NCBI RefSeq assembly: GCF_003025555.1
Contig: NZ_PYMH01000006.1
Location: forward strand, 62,001-126,000
Reading direction: 5' to 3'
Length of the DNA: 64,000 nt
From: Photobacterium lutimaris
GTDB taxonomy: Bacteria > Pseudomonadota > Gammaproteobacteria > Enterobacterales > Vibrionaceae
Shown one piece after another: positions 26,247-34,187 of the stretch (the first letter of the stretch is position 1; every line of letters starts with the position of its first letter). The notes below the pieces were generated by a model. It made no database searches and was not told the origin of the DNA. It saw nothing but the letters and a program-made list of their open reading frames with translations. The translations under genes were made by a program, and so were the position numbers.

Positions 26247-29200
26247 TCATGCCGTTGAGTTGCGGCGGCGTTTCATTTGGATTTCAAGTTGAGGGTTGGC
26301 TATCTGAATGCCGTACTGGTTGAACTTCTGCTTGATCCGGTTGTGCAAGTCATGGGTCAAACTCAGGCGGTGTGCCGTTTCAGCAGCATAGGCCCTCACT
26401 TCAAAGTTCTGGCTGTCGGCTGTCAGGGTCAGGAAGAAGACTTCAGGGGCTGGGTTGTCCAGTACCAATTCACATTCTTCCGCAGCTTCAAACAGCAACT
26501 TGGTGACCACATCGGTATTGGCCGAGTAATTGACACTGATTGACAATGTGACACGGGTGATAGGATCAGACAGTGACCAGTTGATGAACTGCTCGGTGAC
26601 AAATGCTTTGTTCGGCACTATCACTTCCTTACGGTCGAAATCAACAATGGTGGTCGCGCGGGTATTGATTTTGGCAATGATCCCAGTCAGGTTGCGGATC
26701 GTGATGGTATCCCCAATTCGAATCGGTCGTTCAAACAAGATGATCAAGCCAGAAATAAAGTTGGCAAAAATCTCCTGGAGACCGAAGCCCAGGCCGACGC
26801 CGAGTGCGGCGACTAGCCATTGCATTTTGGACCAGTCAAATCCCACTAATCCCGAACCAATCAGGATCCCCATGATAATAGCGACATATCGCGTTAAAGA
26901 GGTGATGGCATAGCCTGTACCCGGTGACAGGTCGAGGTGCTGGAGGATCAGCAACTCCATTGCGCCGGGCAAGTCGCGGGCAACGATAGCGGTGAGCCAC
27001 AGAGCAAGGAATCCCAGTAATACGCTGCTGACCGAAATGGAACTGAGTTCGTCAATACCATCAATTTTATTGCTCACATCCCACAGGGTCACATCGCCAA
27101 GGTAGGATATAGCCTGATAGAAGTCGGCCCAAACCGAAGACAGGCAGGCGACATAAATCAAGAGCAGCAGCGAGCGTAATAAGCGAAGTGACTGGGCACT
27201 GATTTTATCCAGATCTACTTCCGGCTCTTCGACATCAATTTGCATTTCGTTGCTGCCGAAGTGCTCCTCTTTATCTTCTTCTACCTCTGCGATCCGCTGG
27301 GCGATGATTTCCTGACGTTTGGCTTTGGCACGCTCAAAAGCCAGGCGCCGTTTCTGGATCAGCATCAGCCGCTTGATAAGGTAGTAGATCAAGATAGTGA
27401 TCACCCCGATGACTGCGGAGAACTCCAGCTTGCCCATCACATCTTGGGATGAAGAGAGGTAGCCTTTGAGTGCCGTGTAATTCAGCCCCTGCGGGATCAG
27501 GATCAGTATCCACCAAAACAGGTGATGGCCTATATGGGCTTTGCCTTCCGGTAGGCTGCCATAGGTCATCGGCAGCCTTTCGTTGTACATCCGCCACAAG
27601 AAATAGCTGACCGAGATATTGCTGATGATAAATGCCAACCGGCCTAAGGTGGCATTTACATCAATGTCGCTGTAGAGGTGGGCAAATTGCTGGATCACCA
27701 TCATCGGCAGATATACCCAAAGTAGTTGCTTATAATGGGTAAAACAGCGGGCAATAAGCCCTTGCTCCCATTCAAAATGGCTAACGAGCAAACCTTTGGG
27801 GCGAACTAATTCGCGCATGAAGCAGAACATAACCAGGGCCATAGGTAGCGTCAGCGCCTGTCCGAGATGGTGAACAAATGGGTATTGCCAACCGCTGGAG
27901 AATGTCAGCCCAACCAAACCGACAATGATTGGGATCGGCCATGCCAATAGAAACGAGAAGAAGACATTGCCGTAGCTATAGCGGAAGGTATCTTGAGTGA
28001 CTTTGCCGATTTTCTTGCTGGTATCGGTAAGGTAGCGCTTCCAATATTTGCGGCACCAGCTTAGGCCCAGGATGATCACGGCAATAATGGTCAGTGCAAA
28101 CGACAGTTTCACCTTGTCCGCAACCGCCGGAAACTTGATAAAGCCAATCCACTGATAAGGAGAAAAGAACCACTTGAGCTTTTCCCAGGTGGCAATAACA
28201 AAGCTGATGTTGACCGGGTTGGTATCAGGTGCCCAAAACAATTGCTTGCTTGCTGACGTTTGCAGGTCGTTGAGATTACTATTTAGCTGCTCGTAGGAGA
28301 CTTTCAGTGTGGCTTGCTGATAAATCAGGGTATCGGTTTGGTCAATGAGTTTTTCGAGCAGTATTTGGTTGGCTTCAATCAGAGCGTTTTCCTGCAAGAA
28401 TTGCTCTTCACTCAGATTGCGAGTGTCGGGGAAAGAGGTATTCTCTTTAAGTGAGTCAGCCAGTTGTTGGTATTCGTATTTTTTGATTTGATTTTGGGCT
28501 ATATCCTTATCAAGCTGAACAATGGGCGGGTTGGCCGGTAAGCGGCTGATACGGGTGCGTAAGTTTTCGCTGAATGCCGGGCTGAGCTTGAGCCATTCAG
28601 CCATGGTTTCCAGATCGTCGGCAGTGCTTTCGACTTGGCGGATTTGTTCGCGAGTGGTGGTCAGGTTTTGCTGAACCTGCTCGCTTCGTGATGTGATGCC
28701 TTTTAACGCCGTAATGTAACGTTTGTTGTCGATGGTCAGCTGACGGAGGCCATCGGGCTGACCGTCAAGATCTAAATCAAACTGATCGTTTTCCTCTGAG
28801 GATATATCGGTATCAAGACGCTGCTGACGCGAGAGTTCACGTTGTAATGTGTTGCGATAAGCCTGCCGGGCATCGATCTCTAAGTTCTGTAGTTCGATAC
28901 GTTGTTTGACGAGGGTGCGGCGGTTACCCGCACTGAGCTGTTCTGCTTCTAGCATATACAGTTCGCTGACATAGTATTGATGGGATATTTGATGGACCAG
29001 TTGCTGGTTATTGGTATCCGGTTGATTCTCTAGTTGCCGCAGCGCTTGTTCTTCCTGCCTGATTAAATCGCGCAGTTGGTTGGAGCGAGTCGAAAATTCG
29101 TCAATCCCTTTTTCAATCGCTCCCAGCTCGTTTTTACTGCTGTTACGGGTTTGCTCCAGCTGCTTTATTTTAGCGTCCTGCTGCTTAATGGCATTGGCCA

Positions 29201-29543
29201 ATTCCTTTTGCGACAGTGCTCTGAAGTCAGGAAATTTGGTCGTGGAAAAGTGGTTGACTTGCTGCTTTAGCTTTTCGCTGAGGGCTGGAAATTCTTCAAT
29301 CAGTTGGCGGTAGCTTTGCGTTTTATCATCAAAACTGGCCGCGTTCTCTATCATCCCCTTGGCATGCTGCAGGGTATCAAGCTCTTTGACGATTTCAGGT
29401 GTATTGTCCTGGGCGCTAAGCTGTTCGATTTGCTCATCCAGCGTTTGGTTCCAAACATCATAATGTCCCTCGAGCGCATAGCTGAAGGTGGCTGTCAGGC
29501 CCAGTGTGAGAAAGGCGAAAGCAGAAAATAGCCGGAAGATCAT
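26247..29543 (-). CDS. mscK: MscK/MscM-type large mechanosensitive channel
   Basis: A 1098-residue inner-membrane channel of the MscS superfamily. A signal peptide (residues 1-23) leads into a long periplasmic coiled-coil region to about residue 480, then roughly eleven membrane segments, a cytoplasmic acidic loop (EVEEDKEEHFGSNE) and the MscS pore and beta domain (LGVGLGFGLQEIFANFISGLIILFERPIRIGDTI). Length and layout fit MscK (KefA) and MscM (YjeP) equally; the usual psd neighbour of mscM is absent. It opens on hypo-osmotic shock. GGAG 6 bases upstream supports the ATG at 29543. Confidence 0.88.
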   Translation of the reverse strand: MIFRLFSAFAFLTLGLTATFSYALEGHYDVWNQTLDEQIEQLSAQDNTPEIVKELDTLQHAKGMIENAASFDDKTQSYRQLIEEFPALSEKLKQQVNHFSTTKFPDFRALSQKELANAIKQQDAKIKQLEQTRNSSKNELGAIEKGIDEFSTRSNQLRDLIRQEEQALRQLENQPDTNNQQLVHQISHQYYVSELYMLEAEQLSAGNRRTLVKQRIELQNLEIDARQAYRNTLQRELSRQQRLDTDISSEENDQFDLDLDGQPDGLRQLTIDNKRYITALKGITSRSEQVQQNLTTTREQIRQVESTADDLETMAEWLKLSPAFSENLRTRISRLPANPPIVQLDKDIAQNQIKKYEYQQLADSLKENTSFPDTRNLSEEQFLQENALIEANQILLEKLIDQTDTLIYQQATLKVSYEQLNSNLNDLQTSASKQLFWAPDTNPVNISFVIATWEKLKWFFSPYQWIGFIKFPAVADKVKLSFALTIIAVIILGLSWCRKYWKRYLTDTSKKIGKVTQDTFRYSYGNVFFSFLLAWPIPIIVGLVGLTFSSGWQYPFVHHLGQALTLPMALVMFCFMRELVRPKGLLVSHFEWEQGLIARCFTHYKQLLWVYLPMMVIQQFAHLYSDIDVNATLGRLAFIISNISVSYFLWRMYNERLPMTYGSLPEGKAHIGHHLFWWILILIPQGLNYTALKGYLSSSQDVMGKLEFSAVIGVITILIYYLIKRLMLIQKRRLAFERAKAKRQEIIAQRIAEVEEDKEEHFGSNEMQIDVEEPEVDLDKISAQSLRLLRSLLLLIYVACLSSVWADFYQAISYLGDVTLWDVSNKIDGIDELSSISVSSVLLGFLALWLTAIVARDLPGAMELLILQHLDLSPGTGYAITSLTRYVAIIMGILIGSGLVGFDWSKMQWLVAALGVGLGFGLQEIFANFISGLIILFERPIRIGDTITIRNLTGIIAKINTRATTIVDFDRKEVIVPNKAFVTEQFINWSLSDPITRVTLSISVNYSANTDVVTKLLFEAAEECELVLDNPAPEVFFLTLTADSQNFEVRAYAAETAHRLSLTHDLHNRIKQKFNQYGIQIANPQLEIQMKRRRNSTA

Positions 29544-29815
29544 AACACTCCAAAAAAAATTGATTCAAGCGCGAATGAGATAGTTAGATATAATTAGCCA
29601 GAGAGATAATAGATTGATAATACGTGTTAAATTGTAGTGTATCTTGCGTATGTAGCACGCGCCATAGATATTTGGCTTAGCGTTTTGCTGGACATTGGTA
29701 CAATTTGATCCATTCCTCACCACTTGGCAAAGAATTCGGTAAAAGCACTTGACCCTGATACGCTAAGTGATTACATTAGCCGCCGTTGAGACGCACAGCG
29801 TCTAAACAACAATGT

Positions 29816-29903
29816 GGTGAGGTGTCCGAGTGGCTGAAGGAGCACGCCTGGAAAGTGTGTATACGGCAACGTATCGAGGGTTCGAATCCCTCCCTCACCG
29901 CCA
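29816..29903 (+). tRNA. tRNA-Ser (anticodon GGA)
   Basis: An 88-base class II tRNA. The acceptor GGTGAGG pairs with CCTCACC, with G discriminator and encoded CCA. The anticodon loop CTGGAAA has GGA at 29850-29852, a long variable arm follows, and the T loop is GGTTCGAATCC. It reads UCC and UCU. Confidence 0.97.
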
Positions 29904-29927
29904 TCATCTTTTAAGGTGATACAATTC

Positions 29928-30018
29928 GGAGAGATGGCTGAGTGGTTGAAAGCACCGGTCTTGAAAACCGGCATACGTTTGTAGCGTATCTAGGGTTCAA
30001 ATCCCTATCTCTCCGCCA
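29928..30018 (+). tRNA. tRNA-Ser (anticodon TGA)
   Basis: A 91-base class II tRNA with acceptor GGAGAGA/TCTCTCC, G discriminator and CCA. Anticodon loop CTTGAAA carries TGA at 29962-29964, between stems CCGGT and ACCGG. The T loop is GGTTCAAATCC. It lies 24 bp after the first serine tRNA, so they are cotranscribed. Confidence 0.97.
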
Positions 30019-30030
30019 CATTTAGAAGAA

Positions 30031-30056
30031 GCCCAGCAGAAATGCTGGGCTTTTTT
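30031..30056 (+). terminator. Terminator of the serine tRNA operon
   Basis: GCCCAGCA-GAAA-TGCTGGGC followed by TTTTTT, a GNRA-capped perfect hairpin. Confidence 0.95.
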
Positions 30057-30104
30057 GCATTTGTCGCACGGTGTAGCGACAAAGCACTCCGGCATATTCA
30101 AAAG

Positions 30105-30130
30105 AGCCAGCTTAATTGCTGGCTTTTTTA
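30105..30130 (+). terminator. Second terminator in tandem
   Basis: AGCCAGC-TTAATT-GCTGGCT followed by T. No gene lies between it and the previous terminator. Its flanking CATCTGTCG echoes the CATTTGTCG after the first one. Confidence 0.85.
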
Positions 30131-30169
30131 CATCTGTCGTTCGGCCAGACAAAATAGGCTTCACATGGA

Positions 30170-30859
30170 CTAGGGGGATGGCGAGGGGTGGGGGCGGTGG
30201 TAGGTGCGGATCGGCCGGCCGACGCTGCCGTGCTGCAAGTGGGCGACTAGCCGCCCCTGACGAACCGCGTAGTCGAGATAGCGCCGGGCGGTGGTTTTAC
30301 TCAGCCCCGCCTGTTCTGCCAGCGTGGAAGCGTTGTGCTCTTCGGTGACATAGCGGAAGCAGGCCATGACCTGATCCAGGGTATACGGGTCGACCCCGTG
30401 GCTTTCACGGCGATTGTGCGGGCGCTGACTGTTGGCTATCAGCAGTTGATCCAGCTCCTCTTGCTGGAGTGGCCGTTCGCTGGTCAGCGAGTGCCGATAG
30501 GCCTGAAAACGATCTAGGGTATGACGCAGGCGCTGGTAGTCAATTGGCTTGATTAGATAGTCAAACACCCCCAGTGCGAGGGCATCGCGGATCACTTCGA
30601 CATCGTTAGCTGCCGAGACGAAAACGATATTGGGCATGCTTGCAAGAGTACGCCATTGCCGCAGCAAACCAAGTCCTTGGCCATCTGGCAAGAAATGGTC
30701 GAGCAGGATCAGATCAGGTGTTAGGGCCTGTTGCATCATTGTGGCCTGCTGCACGGTGCTGGCGATCCCTACGACCCGGTAGCCGTCGAGCGAGCCAATA
30801 AATTGACTGTGCAAATCGGCAATGGTGTTTTCATCTTCGACGATTAATACGCTGATCAC
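30170..30859 (-). CDS. CitB/DcuR-family response regulator
   Basis: A 229-residue two-component regulator. The receiver domain (1-120) has the acidic pair in VEDEN, phospho-acceptor Asp54 in LILLDHFLPDG and the lysine in YLIKPID. The C-terminal region (about 155-215) is a winged helix of the CitB/DpiA type (STLAEQAGLSKTTARRYLDYAVRQGRL). It starts at GTG and overlaps the kinase stop by 4 bases (GTGA), so it is coupled to it. The pair probably senses a di- or tricarboxylate and controls the divergent DASS transporter. Confidence 0.9.
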   Translation of the reverse strand: MISVLIVEDENTIADLHSQFIGSLDGYRVVGIASTVQQATMMQQALTPDLILLDHFLPDGQGLGLLRQWRTLASMPNIVFVSAANDVEVIRDALALGVFDYLIKPIDYQRLRHTLDRFQAYRHSLTSERPLQQEELDQLLIANSQRPHNRRESHGVDPYTLDQVMACFRYVTEEHNASTLAEQAGLSKTTARRYLDYAVRQGRLVAHLQHGSVGRPIRTYHRPHPSPSP

Positions 30860-32430
30860 GATACATCCTTATTTTCGGTCGGCTGGGGAAACGGGATATA
30901 GAGGGCGAAAGTCGTTGCCCCCGGCTCGCTGTCGAGATCGATATAGCCCTGTGCTTCCTCTACATAGGTTTTGACCAGATGCAGGCCGATACCATGGCCG
31001 TCAGTCTGCTTGCTGGTAATACCAAGCTCGTAGATGCGATTGAGCATGGTCGGCTCAATGCCGGAACCATTGTCGCACACGGTGATCATCAATTCTGGCC
31101 CCTCGTCAATGATGGTCAGCTCAATCTTGCCGCTGCCCATGTGACAGGCTGCAAAGCTGTTGTCGACCAGGTTTCCGACGATGGCGCACAGGGCCTCCTC
31201 GGTAAGTCGGGGCGGCAGGCGGCTGATGGTGCTGTCAGCACTGAGCCCAAAGTCTAGCTGTAGCTCCATAGCACGGTGGCACTTGCCAATTAACAGGCCT
31301 GCGAGCATATCGAGTTGGCATACCCGGGCAATGCGATCAACCAATTGCTGCAGCCCCTCTGAGTGGGTATTGATAAGCTGAAGCGCACTGTCGCTTTTGC
31401 CCATTTGGATCAGCCCGCCAATGATGGTCAGTTTGTTGGCGTACTCATGGCGCATGATCCTCAGGCTTTCCGTATGCTGGCGGATCTGGCTCAGTTGTTC
31501 GGTAAGCAGGCTCATTTCGTCACGGCGACGGAAGCTGATCACACAGCCGCCATTCGTTGCAGCGAGAGAAATCCGACTGGCCAACACCGCATGGCCGTTG
31601 AACTGGGCCATCTGATCGGCCACGCTGGCGCGGTGGGCATCGCAAAACCCCTCGCTGGAAAATATGTTGCCCACCGGGTGGCCGAGCAACGGACGTTCGC
31701 TCAGCCCCAGCCAGCGCCGTGCGTTGTGGTTGCATTCGAGGATATGGTTTTGGTGATCAAGAGCAATAATCCCTTCGTGGGTAGCATTGAGGATCGCCCG
31801 TTTGACATCGAGCATTTGGAGCAGCTCCTGTGGTTCCATCCCCTGCATGCCCCGGCGGATCCATTGCGAGATCAGCCAGGTGAGCATGGCGGAAAAGGCA
31901 ATGGTGGTGATCACCGCAATCCAGATCGGTGCCCAGTACAGCCGCTTCCACTGGCTGAGGGTATCAATCAGGTAACCGACCTTGATCATCCCGATAATGT
32001 CGCCCTGATCATTTTTGATCGGGGTGATGTAGCGCAGAGAACGCCCCAGCGAGCCGACGCCCTCGGACAGGTAGTGGGCACCGGTTGTCAGGGCTGCATC
32101 GATATCACCGCCCATGATGGGCAAGCCGATACGCTCGGCAATCGGGTGCGCCATGCGAATACCTTGTTTATCGCCGATCACAATGAAATCGGCATCGCTA
32201 TTGGCGTAGAGATCATCCACCAAATCGACAACTGCCTCGATATCACCGGCTGCCACGCTGCGCTGCAATGGACGCAATTCGGCGATCTGCCGTGATTGCA
32301 CCATGGCACGAGTTGCCACTTCTTGGCGCAGGACCACCATCGCCTTGGGGGTGACTAACCACCACCAGACCAGTGCCTGCGCGGCCAAGACCAGCAGCAG
32401 GCAGATCATAATTTTCTTATTGAACGACAC
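30856..32430 (-). CDS. CitA/DcuS-type sensor histidine kinase
   Basis: A 524-residue membrane kinase. Two membrane segments (near residues 7-27 and 165-190) flank a periplasmic PAS/CACHE sensor domain. A cytoplasmic PAS (ILNATHEGIIALDHQNHILECN) and a SpoOB-type H box (MRHEYANKLTIIGGLIQMG) follow, then the ATPase with NLVDNSFAA and GHGIGLHLVK. I place the start at GTG 32430, right after GGGAGGGG, not the upstream TTG. This family binds citrate, fumarate, malate or similar acids; the ligand is not predictable here. It forms an operon with the overlapping regulator gene. Confidence 0.9.
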   Translation of the reverse strand: MSFNKKIMICLLLVLAAQALVWWWLVTPKAMVVLRQEVATRAMVQSRQIAELRPLQRSVAAGDIEAVVDLVDDLYANSDADFIVIGDKQGIRMAHPIAERIGLPIMGGDIDAALTTGAHYLSEGVGSLGRSLRYITPIKNDQGDIIGMIKVGYLIDTLSQWKRLYWAPIWIAVITTIAFSAMLTWLISQWIRRGMQGMEPQELLQMLDVKRAILNATHEGIIALDHQNHILECNHNARRWLGLSERPLLGHPVGNIFSSEGFCDAHRASVADQMAQFNGHAVLASRISLAATNGGCVISFRRRDEMSLLTEQLSQIRQHTESLRIMRHEYANKLTIIGGLIQMGKSDSALQLINTHSEGLQQLVDRIARVCQLDMLAGLLIGKCHRAMELQLDFGLSADSTISRLPPRLTEEALCAIVGNLVDNSFAACHMGSGKIELTIIDEGPELMITVCDNGSGIEPTMLNRIYELGITSKQTDGHGIGLHLVKTYVEEAQGYIDLDSEPGATTFALYIPFPQPTENKDVS

Positions 32431-32608
32431 ATCCCCTCCCTGTGTGGGACAGATTACGTGAATGATGACTACCAAGCAGCGCTATCGTACGGAAATATTA
32501 CCCGGCTCACACTCTGGTTTTTATGGTTTTTATTCTTTTTTTTATGTTGTTAACAGTCTTAATTACTCTTTTCTCAATAAATATTTCATCGGAAGATGAG
32601 GGCAAAAA

Positions 32609-32622
32609 CATTTTTAAAAATG
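32609..32622. promoter_or_regulatory. Perfect AT-rich palindrome in the divergent promoter region
   Basis: CATTTTTAAAAATG is a perfect 14-bp inverted repeat, 100 bp before the transporter gene and 179 bp from the kinase gene. It is a candidate binding site of the response regulator; CitB-type regulators favour AT-rich sites. Confidence 0.35.
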
Positions 32623-32721
32623 CCTTGGGGTGGATGTTCAAGAAACTGACCTAACACAACTTTTTTGCTGTCGGGCGGGGTAAATTCGGGCGTAGTTTAC
32701 TTTCCTAAGGAGTGATTTACG

Positions 32722-34134
32722 ATGCAATGGTTGCAATCTTCCCGCGCCCGACTGGCGGTGCTGGTGGTACTCAGTACCGTGATTTGGTTCATGCCGGTTC
32801 CCGACGGGCTCAGTCTCGAGGCATGGCAAATGATGACAATCTTCGTCGCGACAGTGCTCGGCTTGATTATCGCACCGTTGCCGCTGGGCGCGATGGCGAT
32901 GATCGGGCTGACTGCCACGACGCTGACTGGGCTGTTGCCAATCCGGACTGCGTTGTCAGGTTTTTCACACCCGACTATATGGATGATTGCGGCGGCTTTC
33001 TTCATTTCGCGCGGGTTTATCCAAACTGGCTTTGGTCGCCGGGTCGGTTATTTGTTCATAAGCAAGCTCGGCCACAGTTCGTTGGGGTTGGCATATGGCT
33101 TGGTGTTGACGGATTTGCTTTTTGCCCCGGCAACCCCGAGTACCACCGCTCGCTGCGGGGGAATTATCTCTCCGCTGTTCCGCTCGGTGGCAGAAGCGTA
33201 TGATTCGACGCCCGAGAAAGGGACCGAGAATAAAATTGGTGCTTTTCTGGTGCAGTGCATTTTCCAGTGCAATGCGATCACCTGTGCAATGTTTTTGACC
33301 TCAATGGCCGGTAATCCGCTGGCGGCAAACTTCGCTGCGGAGCAGGGGGTGGAGATTTCCTGGGCTGGTTGGGCACTGGCGGCGATTGTTCCCGGTCTGG
33401 TTTGCCTGGCGGTGATCCCGCTGGTTATGTATAAATTCTTCCCGCCCGAGCTAAAACGCACCCCGGAAATGCGTCAGATGGCTCGCGATGAACTCAAGCA
33501 GATGGGGGCCATGAGCAAGGCCGAATGGCTGATCGCCGCCACGTTCGTCGGTATGGTCACGTTGTGGGTGTTCGGTCCGGTATTGTCGCTGCATGCGACA
33601 GTGACAGCACTGGCGGGCCTGGTGTTCCTGCTCGTCACAGGAACTATCCAGTGGGATGATATTCTGAAAGAGAAAGAAGCCTGGCACACCATCGTGTGGT
33701 TTGCAGTACTGGTGATGATGGCAGGCCAGCTTAATTCACTCGGTTTCATCAACTGGTTTGGTGATCAGGTCGGCGCTTCCATGGCTGGCTTTGGTTGGAT
33801 TGTCACCTTGGCCATATTGCTGTTGGTGTACTTCTACAGCCATTACCTGATGGCCAGTGCAATGGCTCATATTAGTGCGATGTACTCTGCGTTTCTCGCT
33901 ATTGCGATCGGTGCGGGAGCGCCGCCGATGCTGGCGGCCATTGTCTTGGGGATGTTCAGTAACTTGTATATGTCAACCACGCATTACTCGTCGGGTCCTG
34001 CACCGATTTTGTTTGGTGCCGGTTACATGTCGCTCAAGCAGTGGTGGAAAATTGGTTTTCTTTTCACCTTGGTGGTTATTCCCGTATTTATGGTTATTGG
34101 CGGAGCGTGGTGGAAACTGATTGGCCTATGGTAA
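32722..34134 (+). CDS. DASS-family anion:sodium symporter (CitT/TtdT-like)
   Basis: A 470-residue SLC13/DASS transporter with 11-13 membrane segments. The family marks FAPATPSTTARCGGIISPL (first SNT-like region), HTIVWFAVLVMMAGQLNSLG and the second helical hairpin SNLYMSTTHYSSGPAPILFGAGYM are visible. It belongs nearer to the CitT/TtdT dicarboxylate and tricarboxylate exchangers than to the sulfate carriers. AAGGAG precedes the ATG. The divergent CitA/CitB-like system suggests control by its own substrate. Confidence 0.88.
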   Translation: MQWLQSSRARLAVLVVLSTVIWFMPVPDGLSLEAWQMMTIFVATVLGLIIAPLPLGAMAMIGLTATTLTGLLPIRTALSGFSHPTIWMIAAAFFISRGFIQTGFGRRVGYLFISKLGHSSLGLAYGLVLTDLLFAPATPSTTARCGGIISPLFRSVAEAYDSTPEKGTENKIGAFLVQCIFQCNAITCAMFLTSMAGNPLAANFAAEQGVEISWAGWALAAIVPGLVCLAVIPLVMYKFFPPELKRTPEMRQMARDELKQMGAMSKAEWLIAATFVGMVTLWVFGPVLSLHATVTALAGLVFLLVTGTIQWDDILKEKEAWHTIVWFAVLVMMAGQLNSLGFINWFGDQVGASMAGFGWIVTLAILLLVYFYSHYLMASAMAHISAMYSAFLAIAIGAGAPPMLAAIVLGMFSNLYMSTTHYSSGPAPILFGAGYMSLKQWWKIGFLFTLVVIPVFMVIGGAWWKLIGLW

Positions 34135-34161
34135 CCATAGCGGCGTGATCGATTTATCCAA

Positions 34162-34187
34162 GCCTCGTCTAAAGACGAGGCTTTTTT
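34162..34187 (+). terminator. Terminator of the DASS gene
   Basis: GCCTCGTC-TAAA-GACGAGGC followed by six T. It abuts the stop codon of the convergent nasA. Confidence 0.92.

Noticed and set aside
29816..30018. Serine tRNAs as integration sites of a genomic island
   Set aside because: Both tRNAs are intact, and no integrase or repeated tRNA 3' end is found nearby.
31363..32295. 310-codon plus-strand ORF opposite the sensor kinase
   Set aside because: It is antisense to an intact kinase with all motifs; its length reflects the high-GC codon pattern of the kinase gene.
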